Origin: Rhodospirillales bacterium
Lineage (GTDB): Bacteria; Pseudomonadota; Alphaproteobacteria; ATCC43930; CGMCC-115725
DNA: 39,887 nt
Assembly: GCA_019689675.1 (NCBI GenBank)
Contig: JADGGZ010000010.1
Span: forward strand, 1-39,887
Direction: 5' to 3'
Made by a program: the position numbers and the translations under genes. Positions 23,049 to 31,449 of the stretch are shown one piece after another. Positions within the stretch are counted from its first letter, which is position 1. Each line of letters starts with the position of its first letter. The notes beneath the pieces were generated by a model. The model made no database searches. It was not told the DNA's origin and saw only the letters and a list, made by a program, of their open reading frames with translations.

Positions 23049-24071
23049 GTGGCGCCAAGCCCGCGGCGTAGATTCTTTCTCGCGCCGTTCCGCTGGCTAC
23101 TGGCGGTAGTTAGCGTCCTCGTCCAGGTTCTGCTCGTCGCTTGGGCGAGCCTCGCCATCTTCTATTCGAATCTGCCGTGGCCGTGGCTGCGTCTCGCCCT
23201 GGCGCTCGCATTCGCCGGGTTCGCGGTATGGGCTTTCTGGATCGCCCCTTCGCGCCGCATGCATATGGCCTTGGGCGCCCTCTATGTCGGCGTGATCCTG
23301 TGGTGGATCGCCATCCCGCCTTCAAACGACCGTCATTGGCGGCCGGAAGTCGCGGTGATGCCGCGAGCCTTCATCGACGGCGATCGCGTGCATCTCACCG
23401 GCGTCCGCAACATCGAGTACCGCAGCCTCGACGATTTCACGGTCCGATACGAAGAACGGGACGTGCTCTTGTCACGGCTGAACGGCCTCGATTTCTACGT
23501 GTCCTACTGGAGGGAGGGACCGGTCGGCCACACGTTCTTGAGCTTCACGTTCGACGATGCGTTGCCGCTCAGCATCTCCATCGAAACGCGGCCCGAGGTG
23601 GGCGAGGAGTACGATCCGCTCGCGTCCCTCTTCAAGCAGTACGAGCTGATCTATGTGGTCGGCGACGAACGCGATATCGTCGGCGTCCGCACCAATTACC
23701 GCGACGAGAGCGTCTACCTTTATCGGCTCAACACCTCGGCCGAGAACGCGCGCCGGCTCTTCCTCGTCTATCTCGAGCGCATCAACGAGCTCGCCGATCA
23801 CCCGGAATTCTATCACCTGTTGAGCAACAACTGCACGCTCAACATCGTCCGCTACGCGAACGCCGCCGGCCGCGAAGGCCGCTTCGACATCCGCCATCTC
23901 TTGAACGGTCTCATCGACAGCTATCTCTACCACTCGGGCCGAGTGGACACGTCGCTGCCGTTCGAGGCGCTGCGGCGCCTTTCCCTCATCAACGGGCCCG
24001 CGCGGGCGGCCGACGGCGCCCCCGACTTCGCCGAGCGCATTCGCGCGGCCTTGCCGGGGCCGCATCGCTGA
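23049..24071 (+). CDS. DUF4105 domain membrane protein
   Basis: 340 residues. The first 110 form three hydrophobic spans (FLAPFRWLLAVVSVLVQVLL, LRLALALAFAGFAVWAFWIA, ALGALYVGVILWWIAIPP), followed by a large domain (about 115-320) of the DUF4105 type. Its typical elements are VYVSYW/FYVSYWREGPVGHTFLSF, and the LLSNNCTLNIVRYAN motif whose Asn-Cys resembles a papain-like or NlpC-like nucleophile site. The function of the family is unknown; a periplasmic hydrolase is conceivable. The frame is open from 22875, but an ATG there would overlap the patatin gene by 88 bases, so the GTG at 23049 is preferred with moderate confidence. It may be co-transcribed with the patatin gene. Confidence 0.85.
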   Translation: MAPSPRRRFFLAPFRWLLAVVSVLVQVLLVAWASLAIFYSNLPWPWLRLALALAFAGFAVWAFWIAPSRRMHMALGALYVGVILWWIAIPPSNDRHWRPEVAVMPRAFIDGDRVHLTGVRNIEYRSLDDFTVRYEERDVLLSRLNGLDFYVSYWREGPVGHTFLSFTFDDALPLSISIETRPEVGEEYDPLASLFKQYELIYVVGDERDIVGVRTNYRDESVYLYRLNTSAENARRLFLVYLERINELADHPEFYHLLSNNCTLNIVRYANAAGREGRFDIRHLLNGLIDSYLYHSGRVDTSLPFEALRRLSLINGPARAADGAPDFAERIRAALPGPHR

Positions 24072-24128
24072 CCCTTCCGCCGCCAGGCGAGGTGCAGGCG
24101 AATTCGAGGAGACGCTTTAGGGGAGGAG

Positions 24129-24204
24129 TGGTGCCCAGGGGCGGAATCGAACCACCGACACTGCGATTTTCAGTCGCATGCTCTACCAACTGAGCTACCT
24201 GGGC
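24129..24204 (-). tRNA. tRNA-Phe (GAA)
   Basis: A complete 76-base cloverleaf with the 3' CCA encoded. The acceptor stem GCCCAGG / CCTGGGC pairs perfectly, the D-arm TAGCTCAGTTGGTAGAGCA and T-loop GGTTCGATTCC are canonical, and the anticodon loop CTGAAAA gives anticodon GAA. It lies downstream of yacG in the same direction and has its own promoter. Confidence 0.97.
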
Positions 24205-24222
24205 GCCGGTCGCAGGCGCGGG

Positions 24223-24252
24223 CTTATAGAGGAGCCGCGGGGGTTCTGTCCA
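24223..24252 (-). promoter_or_regulatory. tRNA-Phe promoter
   Basis: On the minus strand TGGACA (24247-24252), 18 bases, then TATAAG (24223-24228). The -10 box ends 18 bases before the tRNA 5' end, the expected distance. The -35 box overlaps the spacer just after the yacG stop. Confidence 0.65.
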
Positions 24253-24257
24253 CCCCT

Positions 24258-24422
24258 TCAGCGCTCGGTCGCCTCCTCGTCCGAAGGCGCCTCGTCCGTG
24301 GGCACGCGATAGACGCCCTTCAGCCAGCGTCCGAGATCGATGTCCGCGCAGCGCTTGGAGCAGAAGGGCCGGAATTTCTCGACCGTCGCCTGGCCGCATA
24401 CGGGACAAGCCTGCTTGCTCAT
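24258..24422 (-). CDS. yacG: DNA gyrase inhibitor / zinc protein YacG
   Basis: 54-residue zinc-binding protein that in E. coli binds GyrB and inhibits gyrase. Four zinc ligands are present: Cys6, Cys9, Cys21 and Cys25 (ACPVCGQ and RPFCSKRCADIDLG), followed by the diagnostic RWLKGVYRVP. The acidic tail EASSDEEATER is also typical. It lies 39 bases downstream of the RNase E/G gene and is the last protein gene of the long minus-strand chain before tRNA-Phe. Confidence 0.95.
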   Translation of the reverse strand: MSKQACPVCGQATVEKFRPFCSKRCADIDLGRWLKGVYRVPTDEAPSDEEATER

Positions 24423-24461
24423 GGCGCCGAAGATAGGGCCTCGGCCGCCTCGTTTCGAGCG

Positions 24462-25757
24462 TCAGACGAGGTCGAACGCCTCGCGCGCGATGCCTGAAGC
24501 CGCCTCGATCGCGATCGGAACATGGAGCCGCGCTTCGAGCTCGGCTCTCGCGGCTGCCGCGGGACCGTCGAGCGCAGCGGCCACCTCCGGATGAACCCTC
24601 AGCACGGGACGCGTCCCGGCGGCGCGCTCGGCCGCGGCGAGCGCCTCGAGCGCGACGGTGAGCGCGGTCTTTCGCCGGTCGGACGGCTCGGTCAGGACTT
24701 CGAGGAGCGAGGGGTGGCGCCGTCTTCTCGTCACCTCGACGAGACCCATCCGGGTCCAGCCGAGGGCATGCGGGCGGGCGAGGTCGCCCTTGAGCGCGTG
24801 AGACAGGACGTCGAGCACCGCCTGGCGCTGGGGCGGGGCCTCCATCGACACGAAGTCGATGAGGATTTGGCCGCCGATGTTGCGGAGCCGGATCTGCCGC
24901 GCCGCCTCGCGCGCCGCCGCCTTGTTGACGTCGAGGAGGGTCTTGGCGCCGCCGCCGTCGACATCGATGAGCGTTGCGGCCCGCGTCGGCTCGATGGTGA
25001 TCGACCCGCCCCCCGGCAGGGGCACGACGGGCCGAAGCGCGGCCTCGACCGCCTCGTCGATGAGCGCGCGCGTTCCGGGCGCGACCTCGACCTCGGCAAG
25101 GCCTCGCAGCTCGGCGGCGATCCGGGGCGTATCGACCCGCACCGTCGACGGCGACCACTCCTCGATCGCCGCCTCCGCGAGTCGGCGGAGGGGCGAGGGA
25201 GGCGTCTCGAGCGGCCCCGGCACGGCCGACTCCGCGCGGGCACGGATCTCCGACCAGCGTGCGCGGAGCCGCGCGAGATCGGCCTCCAGCTCGACCATCT
25301 CGGCGCCCGCGGCGCCGGCGCGAAGATTGAGCCCCTCGTCCTCCCCGAGAAGCGGCAGAAGCGCCTGCCGGAGAACGTCGCCCTGGATCTCGGTCGGCAC
25401 CCGCACGCCGGGCCGCCCGGGGGTGAGGGCGAGAAGGGCGCCGCCGAGGGCGAGCCGTGCCGTCACCGCCGGGCCCTTCTCCGCGCGCGCCTCGCGCACG
25501 ACCTGGACGACGAGCCTCTGCCCCTCGTGAAAGGGCGCCAAAGCGTGCTTGCGCTCGAGGAGGGCGGGTCTCTCGGCGCCGATGTCGAGAAGGGCCGCCG
25601 ACATGCCGGGGAGCACGGCGACGACCCGTCCGAGGCAGACTTCGCCGGCGCGCGCCGCCGCCGCGCGCTCGATCCGGAGCTCGACGATTTCCTCGCCCTC
25701 GAGCAGCGCCGCGCGGGCTTCGCCGGGGCCTGCCGCGAGGAGCAGGACCGGGCTCAC
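24462..25757 (-). CDS. ribonuclease E/G family protein, short form
   Basis: Endoribonuclease of the RNase E/G family, acting on 5'-monophosphate RNA in rRNA or mRNA maturation. The 431 residues have an S1-like RNA-binding part (about 35-100, GEVCLGRVVAVLPGMSAALL), then the DNase I-like catalytic region with TLLDVNKAA and ILIDFVSM. Asp276 and Asp301 match the metal-binding Asp303 and Asp346 of E. coli RNase E, but lie only 25 residues apart instead of 43 because a segment between them is missing. No CPxC zinc-link follows, and there is no scaffold tail. GTG at 25757 overlaps the maf stop (GTGA) and gives the natural N-terminus; the upstream open frame is a maf shadow. Confidence 0.88.
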   Translation of the reverse strand: MSPVLLLAAGPGEARAALLEGEEIVELRIERAAAARAGEVCLGRVVAVLPGMSAALLDIGAERPALLERKHALAPFHEGQRLVVQVVREARAEKGPAVTARLALGGALLALTPGRPGVRVPTEIQGDVLRQALLPLLGEDEGLNLRAGAAGAEMVELEADLARLRARWSEIRARAESAVPGPLETPPSPLRRLAEAAIEEWSPSTVRVDTPRIAAELRGLAEVEVAPGTRALIDEAVEAALRPVVPLPGGGSITIEPTRAATLIDVDGGGAKTLLDVNKAAAREAARQIRLRNIGGQILIDFVSMEAPPQRQAVLDVLSHALKGDLARPHALGWTRMGLVEVTRRRRHPSLLEVLTEPSDRRKTALTVALEALAAAERAAGTRPVLRVHPEVAAALDGPAAAARAELEARLHVPIAIEAASGIAREAFDLV

Positions 25758-26320
25758 CGGAAGCCGCTCCCCTCGAGCAGCGAAGCGGTCTCGAAAAGGG
25801 GCAGCCCGACGACGTTGGAATAGGAGCCCGACAGCCAGCGCACGAAACGCGCCGCGCGACCCTGGATCGCGTATCCGCCGGCCTTGCCGCGCCACTCGCC
25901 CGAGGCGAGATAGGCCGCGACTTCCTCCGGCGCGAGGCGCTTGAAGGCCACGACGGTCTCGACGAGGCGGTGGGTCAGACGCCCGCCCGGCGCGACGAGC
26001 GCGACGCCGCCATGGACGCGGTGCCGGCGCCCGGAGAGGAGCTCGAGGCAGCGTCGCGCGGTCGCCTCGTCCTCGGCCTTGGGCAGCACGCGGCGGCCGC
26101 AGGCGACGACCGTGTCGGCGGCGAGGACGAAGGCGTCGGGGTGGCGGGCGGCGACGGCGAGCGCCTTCTCGCGGGCAAGCCGCAGCGCGTGCGGGCCCGG
26201 CAGCTCTCGCGGGCGAACGGTCTCGTCTATGTCGGCAGGGTCGACCGCGTCGGGACGGATCCCGATTTGCGCGAGGAGGTCCAGTCGCCTCGGGCTCGCC
26301 GAGGCGAGGATCAGGGTCAC
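25754..26320 (-). CDS. maf: Maf-family nucleotide pyrophosphatase
   Basis: House-cleaning pyrophosphatase that hydrolyses non-canonical or surplus nucleoside triphosphates (dTTP/UTP or modified pyrimidines). The 188-residue length is standard. The N-terminal [19 protein letters not shown] motif, the [10 protein letters not shown] helix (residues about 48-57), the AADTVVACG catalytic Asp segment near residue 68, and the [13 protein letters not shown] segment are intact. It overlaps infA upstream by 4 bases and the RNase E/G gene downstream by 4 bases, a tightly coupled trio typical of alphaproteobacteria. Confidence 0.94.
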   Translation of the reverse strand: MTLILASASPRRLDLLAQIGIRPDAVDPADIDETVRPRELPGPHALRLAREKALAVAARHPDAFVLAADTVVACGRRVLPKAEDEATARRCLELLSGRRHRVHGGVALVAPGGRLTHRLVETVVAFKRLAPEEVAAYLASGEWRGKAGGYAIQGRAARFVRWLSGSYSNVVGLPLFETASLLEGSGFR

Positions 26321-26535
26321 TTGAAGCGGAAGGTGATGCGGCCCTTGGTCAGATCGTAGGGCGTCATTTCGACGTTCACCCGGTCGCCGGCGAGGACGCG
26401 AATGCGGTTCTTTCGCATCTTTCCCGAGGTATGCGCGAGCACCTCGTGGTTATTGTCGAGCTTCACCCGGAACATCGCGTTCGGAAGAAGCTCGGTCACC
26501 GTACCGGAAAACTCGATCAGATCTTCTTTCGCCAT
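26317..26535 (-). CDS. infA: translation initiation factor IF-1
   Basis: 72-residue S1/OB-fold factor that binds the 30S A site during initiation. The sequence is canonical: [20 protein letters not shown] at the N-terminus, [20 protein letters not shown] in the middle, and [12 protein letters not shown] at the end. The frame is open upstream to 26643, but the ATG at 26535 gives the invariant N-terminus, with TCAGAGGTC before it. A good promoter lies at 26569-26597, so infA-maf-rng-yacG can be transcribed independently of the upstream genes. Confidence 0.98.
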   Translation of the reverse strand: MAKEDLIEFSGTVTELLPNAMFRVKLDNNHEVLAHTSGKMRKNRIRVLAGDRVNVEMTPYDLTKGRITFRFK

Positions 26536-26568
26536 ATGACCTCTGAGCCGTTGCCGCCAACTGCTCAC

Positions 26569-26597
26569 TAGATCGTCGGGCACTGGTTTCCGGTCAA
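26569..26597 (-). promoter_or_regulatory. infA promoter
   Basis: On the minus strand TTGACC (26592-26597), a 17-base spacer and GATCTA (26569-26574), 34 bases upstream of the infA ATG, inside the 169-base gap after the LMW phosphatase gene. It is the only sizeable gap in this gene chain. Confidence 0.5.
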
Positions 26598-26704
26598 GTA
26601 GTTTGAAGCAAGACGGCGCGCGTCCGGTTCGGGCCGGCGGCACGCTCGGGGTCGGGGAGCTGCCGGCGCCGGAGCCGTCCGAGATCGGGGAAGGTCGCCC
26701 TTTC

Positions 26705-27148
26705 CTACGGTTGAGGGCCCGGGGCGAGGGGAAAACGCTGCAGAATGCGATCCATGATCAGGTCGCGGACGGCGCGGTAGGCTTCGAGCCGCGTCTCGCG
26801 CGACCCCTCGACGGCGGTCGCGTCGTAGGTCGGCCAGTATTCGACCTCGCAGGCCATGGTGCGGGTGAGCTCGACCGCCCTGTGCTGCGCCTCGGGCGAG
26901 AGGGAGATGACGAGGTCGTAGGAGGTGTCCTCGAGATCCTCGAAGCTCTTCGGCCGATGGCGGGACACGTCGATCCCAATCTCGTCCATGACGGCGACGG
27001 TAAAGGGATCGATTTCCTCGGGCCGAACGCCGACGGAATCGACGTAGATGCGGCGCCCGTGGAAATGCTTCAGGATCGCCTCGGCCATAGGCGAGCGCAC
27101 CGAGTTCAAGGTGCAGGCGAAAAGCACGGCCGAGGGCTGGCGCGCCAT
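26705..27148 (-). CDS. low-molecular-weight phosphotyrosine phosphatase / ArsC-like protein
   Basis: 147-residue cytosolic phosphatase of the LMW-PTP fold. The phosphate-binding loop C-x5-R is at Cys12-Arg18 (CTLNSVRS), followed by MAEAILKH. The general-acid Asp region is unusual: the C-terminal part has [20 protein letters not shown] instead of the standard DP motif, which is closer to arsenate-reductase-like members. Whether it acts on phosphotyrosine or arsenate cannot be decided. Its ATG abuts the stop of the UPF0262 gene, so it belongs to the his-containing chain. Confidence 0.87.
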   Translation of the reverse strand: MARQPSAVLFACTLNSVRSPMAEAILKHFHGRRIYVDSVGVRPEEIDPFTVAVMDEIGIDVSRHRPKSFEDLEDTSYDLVISLSPEAQHRAVELTRTMACEVEYWPTYDATAVEGSRETRLEAYRAVRDLIMDRILQRFPLAPGPQP

Positions 27149-27616
27149 CTACCGGATATGAAGGACGCAGACGAGCGTGAACAGCCGGCGCGCCGTGTTG
27201 TCGTCGATGGCGACCCGCTCGGCAAGGCGCTCCCGCAGCATTTCGGCGCCCTCGTTGTGAAGGCCGCGGCGCCCCATGTCGATCGCCTCGATCTGCGAGG
27301 GTGAGGCGCGGCGTATGGCGTTGTAGTAGCTCTCGCAAACGAGGAAATAGTCGCGCACGATCCCGCGGAAGGGCTGGAGCGGGACCGTAATCTTCTCCAG
27401 CGTCGTATCGGCCGTGTCGCGTATGTCGAGGACGAGCCGGTTTTCCTCGACGGCGAGATGCAGGTGGAAGGGGCCCTCGAAGCCCGCCTTCGGCTCGAAC
27501 GAGTTCTCCTCCAGAAGGTCGAAGATCGCGACCGCCCGCTCGTGCTCGACATCGGCGTTGCGACGCACCACGGTGCGCTCGTCGAGGCTGATATGGACGA
27601 TCTTCTGGCTCGTCAT
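27149..27616 (-). CDS. UPF0262 family protein
   Basis: 155-residue conserved alphaproteobacterial protein of unknown function. Typical features are the N-terminal IVHISLDERTVVRRNADVEH, ERAVAIFDLLEENSF and the central PFRGIVRDYFLVCESYYNAI. There is no signal peptide or membrane span. The start codon overlaps the hisD stop by 4 bases and the stop directly abuts the LMW phosphatase start. The fixed location between hisD and the phosphatase is a known conserved neighbourhood, but it has not revealed a job. Confidence 0.92.
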   Translation of the reverse strand: MTSQKIVHISLDERTVVRRNADVEHERAVAIFDLLEENSFEPKAGFEGPFHLHLAVEENRLVLDIRDTADTTLEKITVPLQPFRGIVRDYFLVCESYYNAIRRASPSQIEAIDMGRRGLHNEGAEMLRERLAERVAIDDNTARRLFTLVCVLHIR

Positions 27617-28893
27617 CCGAGCCGCAACGCGACCGCGCGCGCGTGCGCGTCGAGCCCCTCGGCCTCCGCGAGGGTAACGGCGGCAGGGCCGATCGCGGCG
27701 AGAGCGGACGCGTCGCAGGCGAGGGTCGAGGTGCGCTTCATGAAGTCGAGCACCCCGAGCCCGGAAGAGAAGCGGGCGCTGCGTGCCGTCGGCAGAACGT
27801 GGTTCGGCCCGCCGACGTAGTCGCCCACCGCCTCCGGGGTGAAGCGGCCGAGGAAGATGGCGCCCGCGTTCCGGACTTTCGCCGCGACCGCCTCCGGCGT
27901 CTCCAGCGCCAGCTCGAGATGCTCGGGCGCGATGCGGTCGACGAGCGGCACCGCCTCGTCCCAGGAGCGCACGATGATCACGGCGCCGTTCTTCTCCCAG
28001 CTCGCCCGCGCCGTCTCGCCGCGCGGCAGACGCGCGAGCTGTGCCTCGAGGCAGGCGACGACGCGGTCGGCGAAGGCGGCATCGTCCGTGATCAGGATCG
28101 ACTGCGCGGCTTCGTCGTGCTCGGCCTGCGAGAGAAGGTCCGCGGCGATCCAGTCGGGATCGCTCGCGGCATCGGCGAGGACGAGGATCTCCGAGGGGCC
28201 GGCGATCGAGTCTATGCCGACGGTGCCGAAGACGCGCCGCTTCGCCGCCGCGACATAGGCATTGCCGGGGCCGACGATCTTGTCGACCGGCGAGATCGTT
28301 TCAGTGCCGTAGGCGAGGGCGGCGATCGCCTGTGCGCCGCCGACGCGATAGATCTCCTCGATGCCGACGAGGGCGGCGGCGGCGAGGACGAGCGGATTGA
28401 GGCGCTCGTCGGGGGCGGGTACCGCCATCACGATGCGTTCGACCCCGGCGACCTTGGCGGGAATTGCGTTCATCAGCACGGATGAGGGATAGGCCGCCGT
28501 CCCGCCCGGCACGTAGAGCCCGGCGGCCGCGACCGGGCGCCAACGCGCGCCGAGCCGCACCCCGGCCGCGTCGACCCATTCCTGGTCGTCCGGCCGCTGG
28601 CGCTCGTGATAGGCCGTGATGCGCTCGGCCGCGAGGCGCAGCGCGTCGAGCGTCGCTTTGGAGCAGCGCGCCGCCGCGGCGGCGATCTCGTCGGGGGCGA
28701 CCCGAAGCGGCAGAGCGGAGCGATCGAAGCGCCGCGTCAGCTCGGTGAGCGCCGCGTCGCCCCGGGCGCGGACGTCGGCGATGATCGCGCCGACCGCGGC
28801 ATCGACGTCGGCGGCGGTCTCGCGCTTCAGGTCGAGAAGCGAGCGGAAGCCGGTCTCGAAATCGGCGGCGTCGGTCGAAAGCCTAACGGGCAT
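27613..28893 (-). CDS. hisD: histidinol dehydrogenase
   Basis: Catalyses the last two oxidations of histidine synthesis, L-histidinol to histidine, with NAD and zinc. The 426-residue length is standard. Conserved segments are GLYVPGGTAAYPSSVLMNAI near residue 128, IYRVGGAQAIAALAYGTETI, KIVGPGNAYVAAAKR, the Zn-binding LLSQAEHDEAAQS, APEHLELALE and GPNHVLPT. It overlaps hisG upstream by 11 bases and UPF0262 downstream by 4 bases, so translation is coupled. Confidence 0.97.
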   Translation of the reverse strand: MPVRLSTDAADFETGFRSLLDLKRETAADVDAAVGAIIADVRARGDAALTELTRRFDRSALPLRVAPDEIAAAAARCSKATLDALRLAAERITAYHERQRPDDQEWVDAAGVRLGARWRPVAAAGLYVPGGTAAYPSSVLMNAIPAKVAGVERIVMAVPAPDERLNPLVLAAAALVGIEEIYRVGGAQAIAALAYGTETISPVDKIVGPGNAYVAAAKRRVFGTVGIDSIAGPSEILVLADAASDPDWIAADLLSQAEHDEAAQSILITDDAAFADRVVACLEAQLARLPRGETARASWEKNGAVIIVRSWDEAVPLVDRIAPEHLELALETPEAVAAKVRNAGAIFLGRFTPEAVGDYVGGPNHVLPTARSARFSSGLGVLDFMKRTSTLACDASALAAIGPAAVTLAEAEGLDAHARAVALRLG

Positions 28894-29536
28894 GGACGAC
28901 CTCGCGCAGGCGGTCGATCCAGGCGCCGACCTCGTCGGGGCGAGTCTTGAGGGCCGGCCGGTTCACGATGAGGCGCGAGGTCACCTCGGCAATCCGCTCG
29001 ATCTCGACGAGGCCGTTCGCGGCGAGCGTCGCCCCGGTCTGCACGAGATCGACGATCCGCGGCGAGAGGCCGAGCACCGGCGCCAACTCCATCGCCCCGT
29101 TCAGCTTGATCACCTCGGCCTGGATGCCGTGCTGCGCGAAATGACGCCGCGTGATCTCCGGATACTTCGTTGCCACGCGCACGTAGCTCAGCCGCGAGCT
29201 GTCCTCCTCGGCGAGGTCGCGGCGCGCCGCGACCGAAAGCCGGCAGCGTCCGATCTCGAGATCGAGCGGCGCATAGATCTCGGGATAATCGAACTCCATC
29301 AGGACGTCGTTGCCGGCAACCCCTAGCTGCGCCGCTCCGAAGGCGACGAAGGTCGCGACATCGAAGTTGCGCACGCGGATGAGGTCGAGGCCCGGATGGT
29401 TGGTGGCGAAGCGGAGCTGTCGCGAGTCCTCGTTCGCGAACTCGGGCTCGGGCTCGATGCCCGCGCGTGCGAGAAGCGGGAGCACCTCGGCGAGGATGCG
29501 CCCCTTCGGCAGCGCCATGACCAGCTTCTGCGTCAC
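28883..29536 (-). CDS. hisG: ATP phosphoribosyltransferase, short form
   Basis: First enzyme of histidine biosynthesis, joining ATP and PRPP. At 217 residues it is the short form (HisG-S), which usually needs the HisZ regulatory partner for activity; no hisZ is in this window. It contains VMALPKGRILAEVLPLLARA at the N-terminus, FGAAQLGVAGNDVLME and the PRPP-binding DLVQTGATLAANGL segment. The GTG start at 29536 lies 8 bases after the DUF2948 stop; hisD overlaps its end. Confidence 0.96.
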   Translation of the reverse strand: MTQKLVMALPKGRILAEVLPLLARAGIEPEPEFANEDSRQLRFATNHPGLDLIRVRNFDVATFVAFGAAQLGVAGNDVLMEFDYPEIYAPLDLEIGRCRLSVAARRDLAEEDSSRLSYVRVATKYPEITRRHFAQHGIQAEVIKLNGAMELAPVLGLSPRIVDLVQTGATLAANGLVEIERIAEVTSRLIVNRPALKTRPDEVGAWIDRLREVVHAR

Positions 29537-29543
29537 CCTTCTC

Positions 29544-29966
29544 TCAGCCCTCGTCGATCGGATGTCTCGGGCGCCAGCGTGTCGGCCACGGCTCGCCCAG
29601 GTCCTCGATCACGGCGCGGATCCGCGGCGTCGCCAATCGAAGCCGGGCGCCCTCGGCGAACTCGAAGACGACGGCGTCGCCTTGGCGACGCAGCGCCAGC
29701 AATTCGAGGATGCGGGTACGCTCGGCGCGGCTGAACCCCTGCACCTTCACGTCCTCGACCTCGTCGAAGCAGATCCCGGCGAGGATCCGCTCGCAGGGCT
29801 CGTCCTTGCACTCCCACCGGAAGCGGTTGACGACCATGACGAAGCGCTTCTCCTCGCGCAGCCATTCCATGTCGCTGACGGGAGCCAGCGCATCCTGGAG
29901 GCAGGCGGAGAAGACGGCGAGGTCTTCCTCGTCCTCGGCGCGCAGCTTCAGCGTCGCAGGCTTCAT
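29544..29966 (-). CDS. DUF2948 family protein
   Basis: 140-residue soluble protein of unknown function, restricted largely to alphaproteobacteria. Segments seen are [20 protein letters not shown] at the start, [20 protein letters not shown] and a C-terminal [17 protein letters not shown]. The ATG at 29966 overlaps the murA stop by 4 bases; an upstream start at 29996 would add ten residues inside murA. It sits between murA and hisG, as in related genomes. Confidence 0.9.
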   Translation of the reverse strand: MKPATLKLRAEDEEDLAVFSACLQDALAPVSDMEWLREEKRFVMVVNRFRWECKDEPCERILAGICFDEVEDVKVQGFSRAERTRILELLALRRQGDAVVFEFAEGARLRLATPRIRAVIEDLGEPWPTRWRPRHPIDEG

Positions 29967-31222
29967 CCCTTGATCCGTTCGATCTCGGCGCCGCATGCCG
30001 CGAGCTTGTCCTCGACCCGTTCGTAGCCGCGGTCGAGGTGGTAGACGCGATTGACGACGGTATCGCCTTCGGCCGCGAGGCCGGCGAGCACGAGCGAGAC
30101 CGAGGCGCGGAGATCCGTCGCCATCACTTCGGCGCCGATGAGGCGCTTCACGCCGCGCACCATCGCCGAGGCGCCGTGGACATTGATGTTGGCGCCCATG
30201 CGCATGAGCTCCGGCACGTGCATGAACCGGTTCTCGAAGATCGTCTCGGTGATCATCGCGGCGCCCTCGGCGATGGTCATGAGCGCCATGATCTGCGCTT
30301 GAAGGTCGGTCGGAAAGCCGGGAAAGGGCTCCGTCATGACGTCGACACCGGTGAGGCGTCCGTTACGGCGGCGCACGCGCAGCCCGTCCGCGGTCGGCGT
30401 CACCTCGACTCCGGCGGGCTCGAGCGTCTTCGCCATCGCCGCGACGAGGTCGTAGGACCCGTTCACGAGCTCCACGTCGCCGTCGGTGATGGCGGCGGCC
30501 ATCGCGTAGGTGCCGGTCTCGATGCGGTCGGGCAGTATCGTATGCCGCGCGCCGTGGAGCGCGGGCACGCCCTCGATGCGGATCTTGTCGGTGCCGGCGC
30601 CGTCGATCCGGGCGCCCATGGCGACGAGGCACTTGGCGAGATCCGCGATCTCCGGCTCGCGCGCCGCGTTGACGAGCAGGGTCTCGCCTTTGGCGAGCGT
30701 CGCCGCCATCATCAGGTTTTCAGTGGCGCCCACCGAGACGATCGGGAAGACGATTTCGGCGCCGACGAGGCCGCGCGGCGCCTTGGCGTCGATATAGCCG
30801 GCGTCGAGCGTGATCTCGGCGCCGAGGCGCTCCAGCCCTTTGATGTGCAGGTCGACCGGCCGCGTGCCGATCGCGCAGCCGCCCGGCAGCGAGACGCGTG
30901 CCCGGCCGAAGCGCGCGACGAGCGGGCCGAGGACCAGAACCGAAGCCCGCATCTTGCGCACGATGTCGTAAGGCGCCGTGGTGGAGGTCACGTCCCGGGC
31001 GGTCAGCGTCATGGTCCGTTTCTGGATGACGCTCTCGACCCCGAGTTGTCCGAGCAGCGACCGCATCGTCGCGATATCGGCGAGGTGAGGCATGTTGTCG
31101 AGAACGAGCGTCTCCTCGGTGAGGAGGCTCGCCGCCATCACCTTGAGCGCGGCGTTCTTGGCGCCCCCGATCGGAATTCTCCCGACGAGGCGCCTGCCGC
31201 CGCGGATGCGGATTCGGTCCAT
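29963..31222 (-). CDS. murA: UDP-N-acetylglucosamine 1-carboxyvinyltransferase
   Basis: First committed enzyme of peptidoglycan synthesis, adding enolpyruvate from PEP to UDP-GlcNAc in the cytosol. The 419 residues form two inside-out alpha/beta domains. The catalytic Cys116 is in [16 protein letters not shown], so it is the fosfomycin-sensitive type. [16 protein letters not shown] near residue 20 and the Lys22/Asn23 pair are in place, as are the [15 protein letters not shown] loop and [15 protein letters not shown]. It is transcribed after two small protein genes and coupled to DUF2948. Confidence 0.97.
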   Translation of the reverse strand: MDRIRIRGGRRLVGRIPIGGAKNAALKVMAASLLTEETLVLDNMPHLADIATMRSLLGQLGVESVIQKRTMTLTARDVTSTTAPYDIVRKMRASVLVLGPLVARFGRARVSLPGGCAIGTRPVDLHIKGLERLGAEITLDAGYIDAKAPRGLVGAEIVFPIVSVGATENLMMAATLAKGETLLVNAAREPEIADLAKCLVAMGARIDGAGTDKIRIEGVPALHGARHTILPDRIETGTYAMAAAITDGDVELVNGSYDLVAAMAKTLEPAGVEVTPTADGLRVRRRNGRLTGVDVMTEPFPGFPTDLQAQIMALMTIAEGAAMITETIFENRFMHVPELMRMGANINVHGASAMVRGVKRLIGAEVMATDLRASVSLVLAGLAAEGDTVVNRVYHLDRGYERVEDKLAACGAEIERIKG

Positions 31223-31255
31223 GTCGGCGGTTTCTAGCGGTCGCGGCGCGGCGGC

Positions 31256-31414
31256 TCAAGCCGCGCCGGGCTCGGGCTCCTTCTCGCGTTCGGCGCGACC
31301 GCGCGCCTGCGCCTTGCGCTTCTTGAGATTTTCCCGAAGCGCCGCGGCGAGCCGCTCGTTGCGGCGCCTCTCGGCTTCCGCGCCGCGCGCGCCGAGGCTG
31401 GGCTTCTCTTTCAT
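31256..31414 (-). CDS. small basic/acidic helical protein
   Basis: 52 residues, unrecognised beyond being a short, highly charged, helix-forming peptide: MKEKPSLGARGAEAERRRNE, then RLAAALRENLKKRKAQARGR, then an acidic tail EKEPEP. It resembles small conserved alphaproteobacterial proteins of no known role. The frame is open upstream to 31576, but the ATG at 31414 has AGGA before it and starts the plausible part. It lies 33 bases upstream of murA and 35 bases downstream of another small gene, suggesting one transcript. Confidence 0.65.
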   Translation of the reverse strand: MKEKPSLGARGAEAERRRNERLAAALRENLKKRKAQARGRAEREKEPEPGAA

Positions 31415-31449
31415 GTCCTGGGATACTTGGGGGACGGCGCCCCCTTCCG

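Noticed and set aside
26705-27148. Annotation as a dedicated arsenate reductase
   Set aside because: The P-loop is common to phosphatases and arsenate reductases, and no other ars genes are near.
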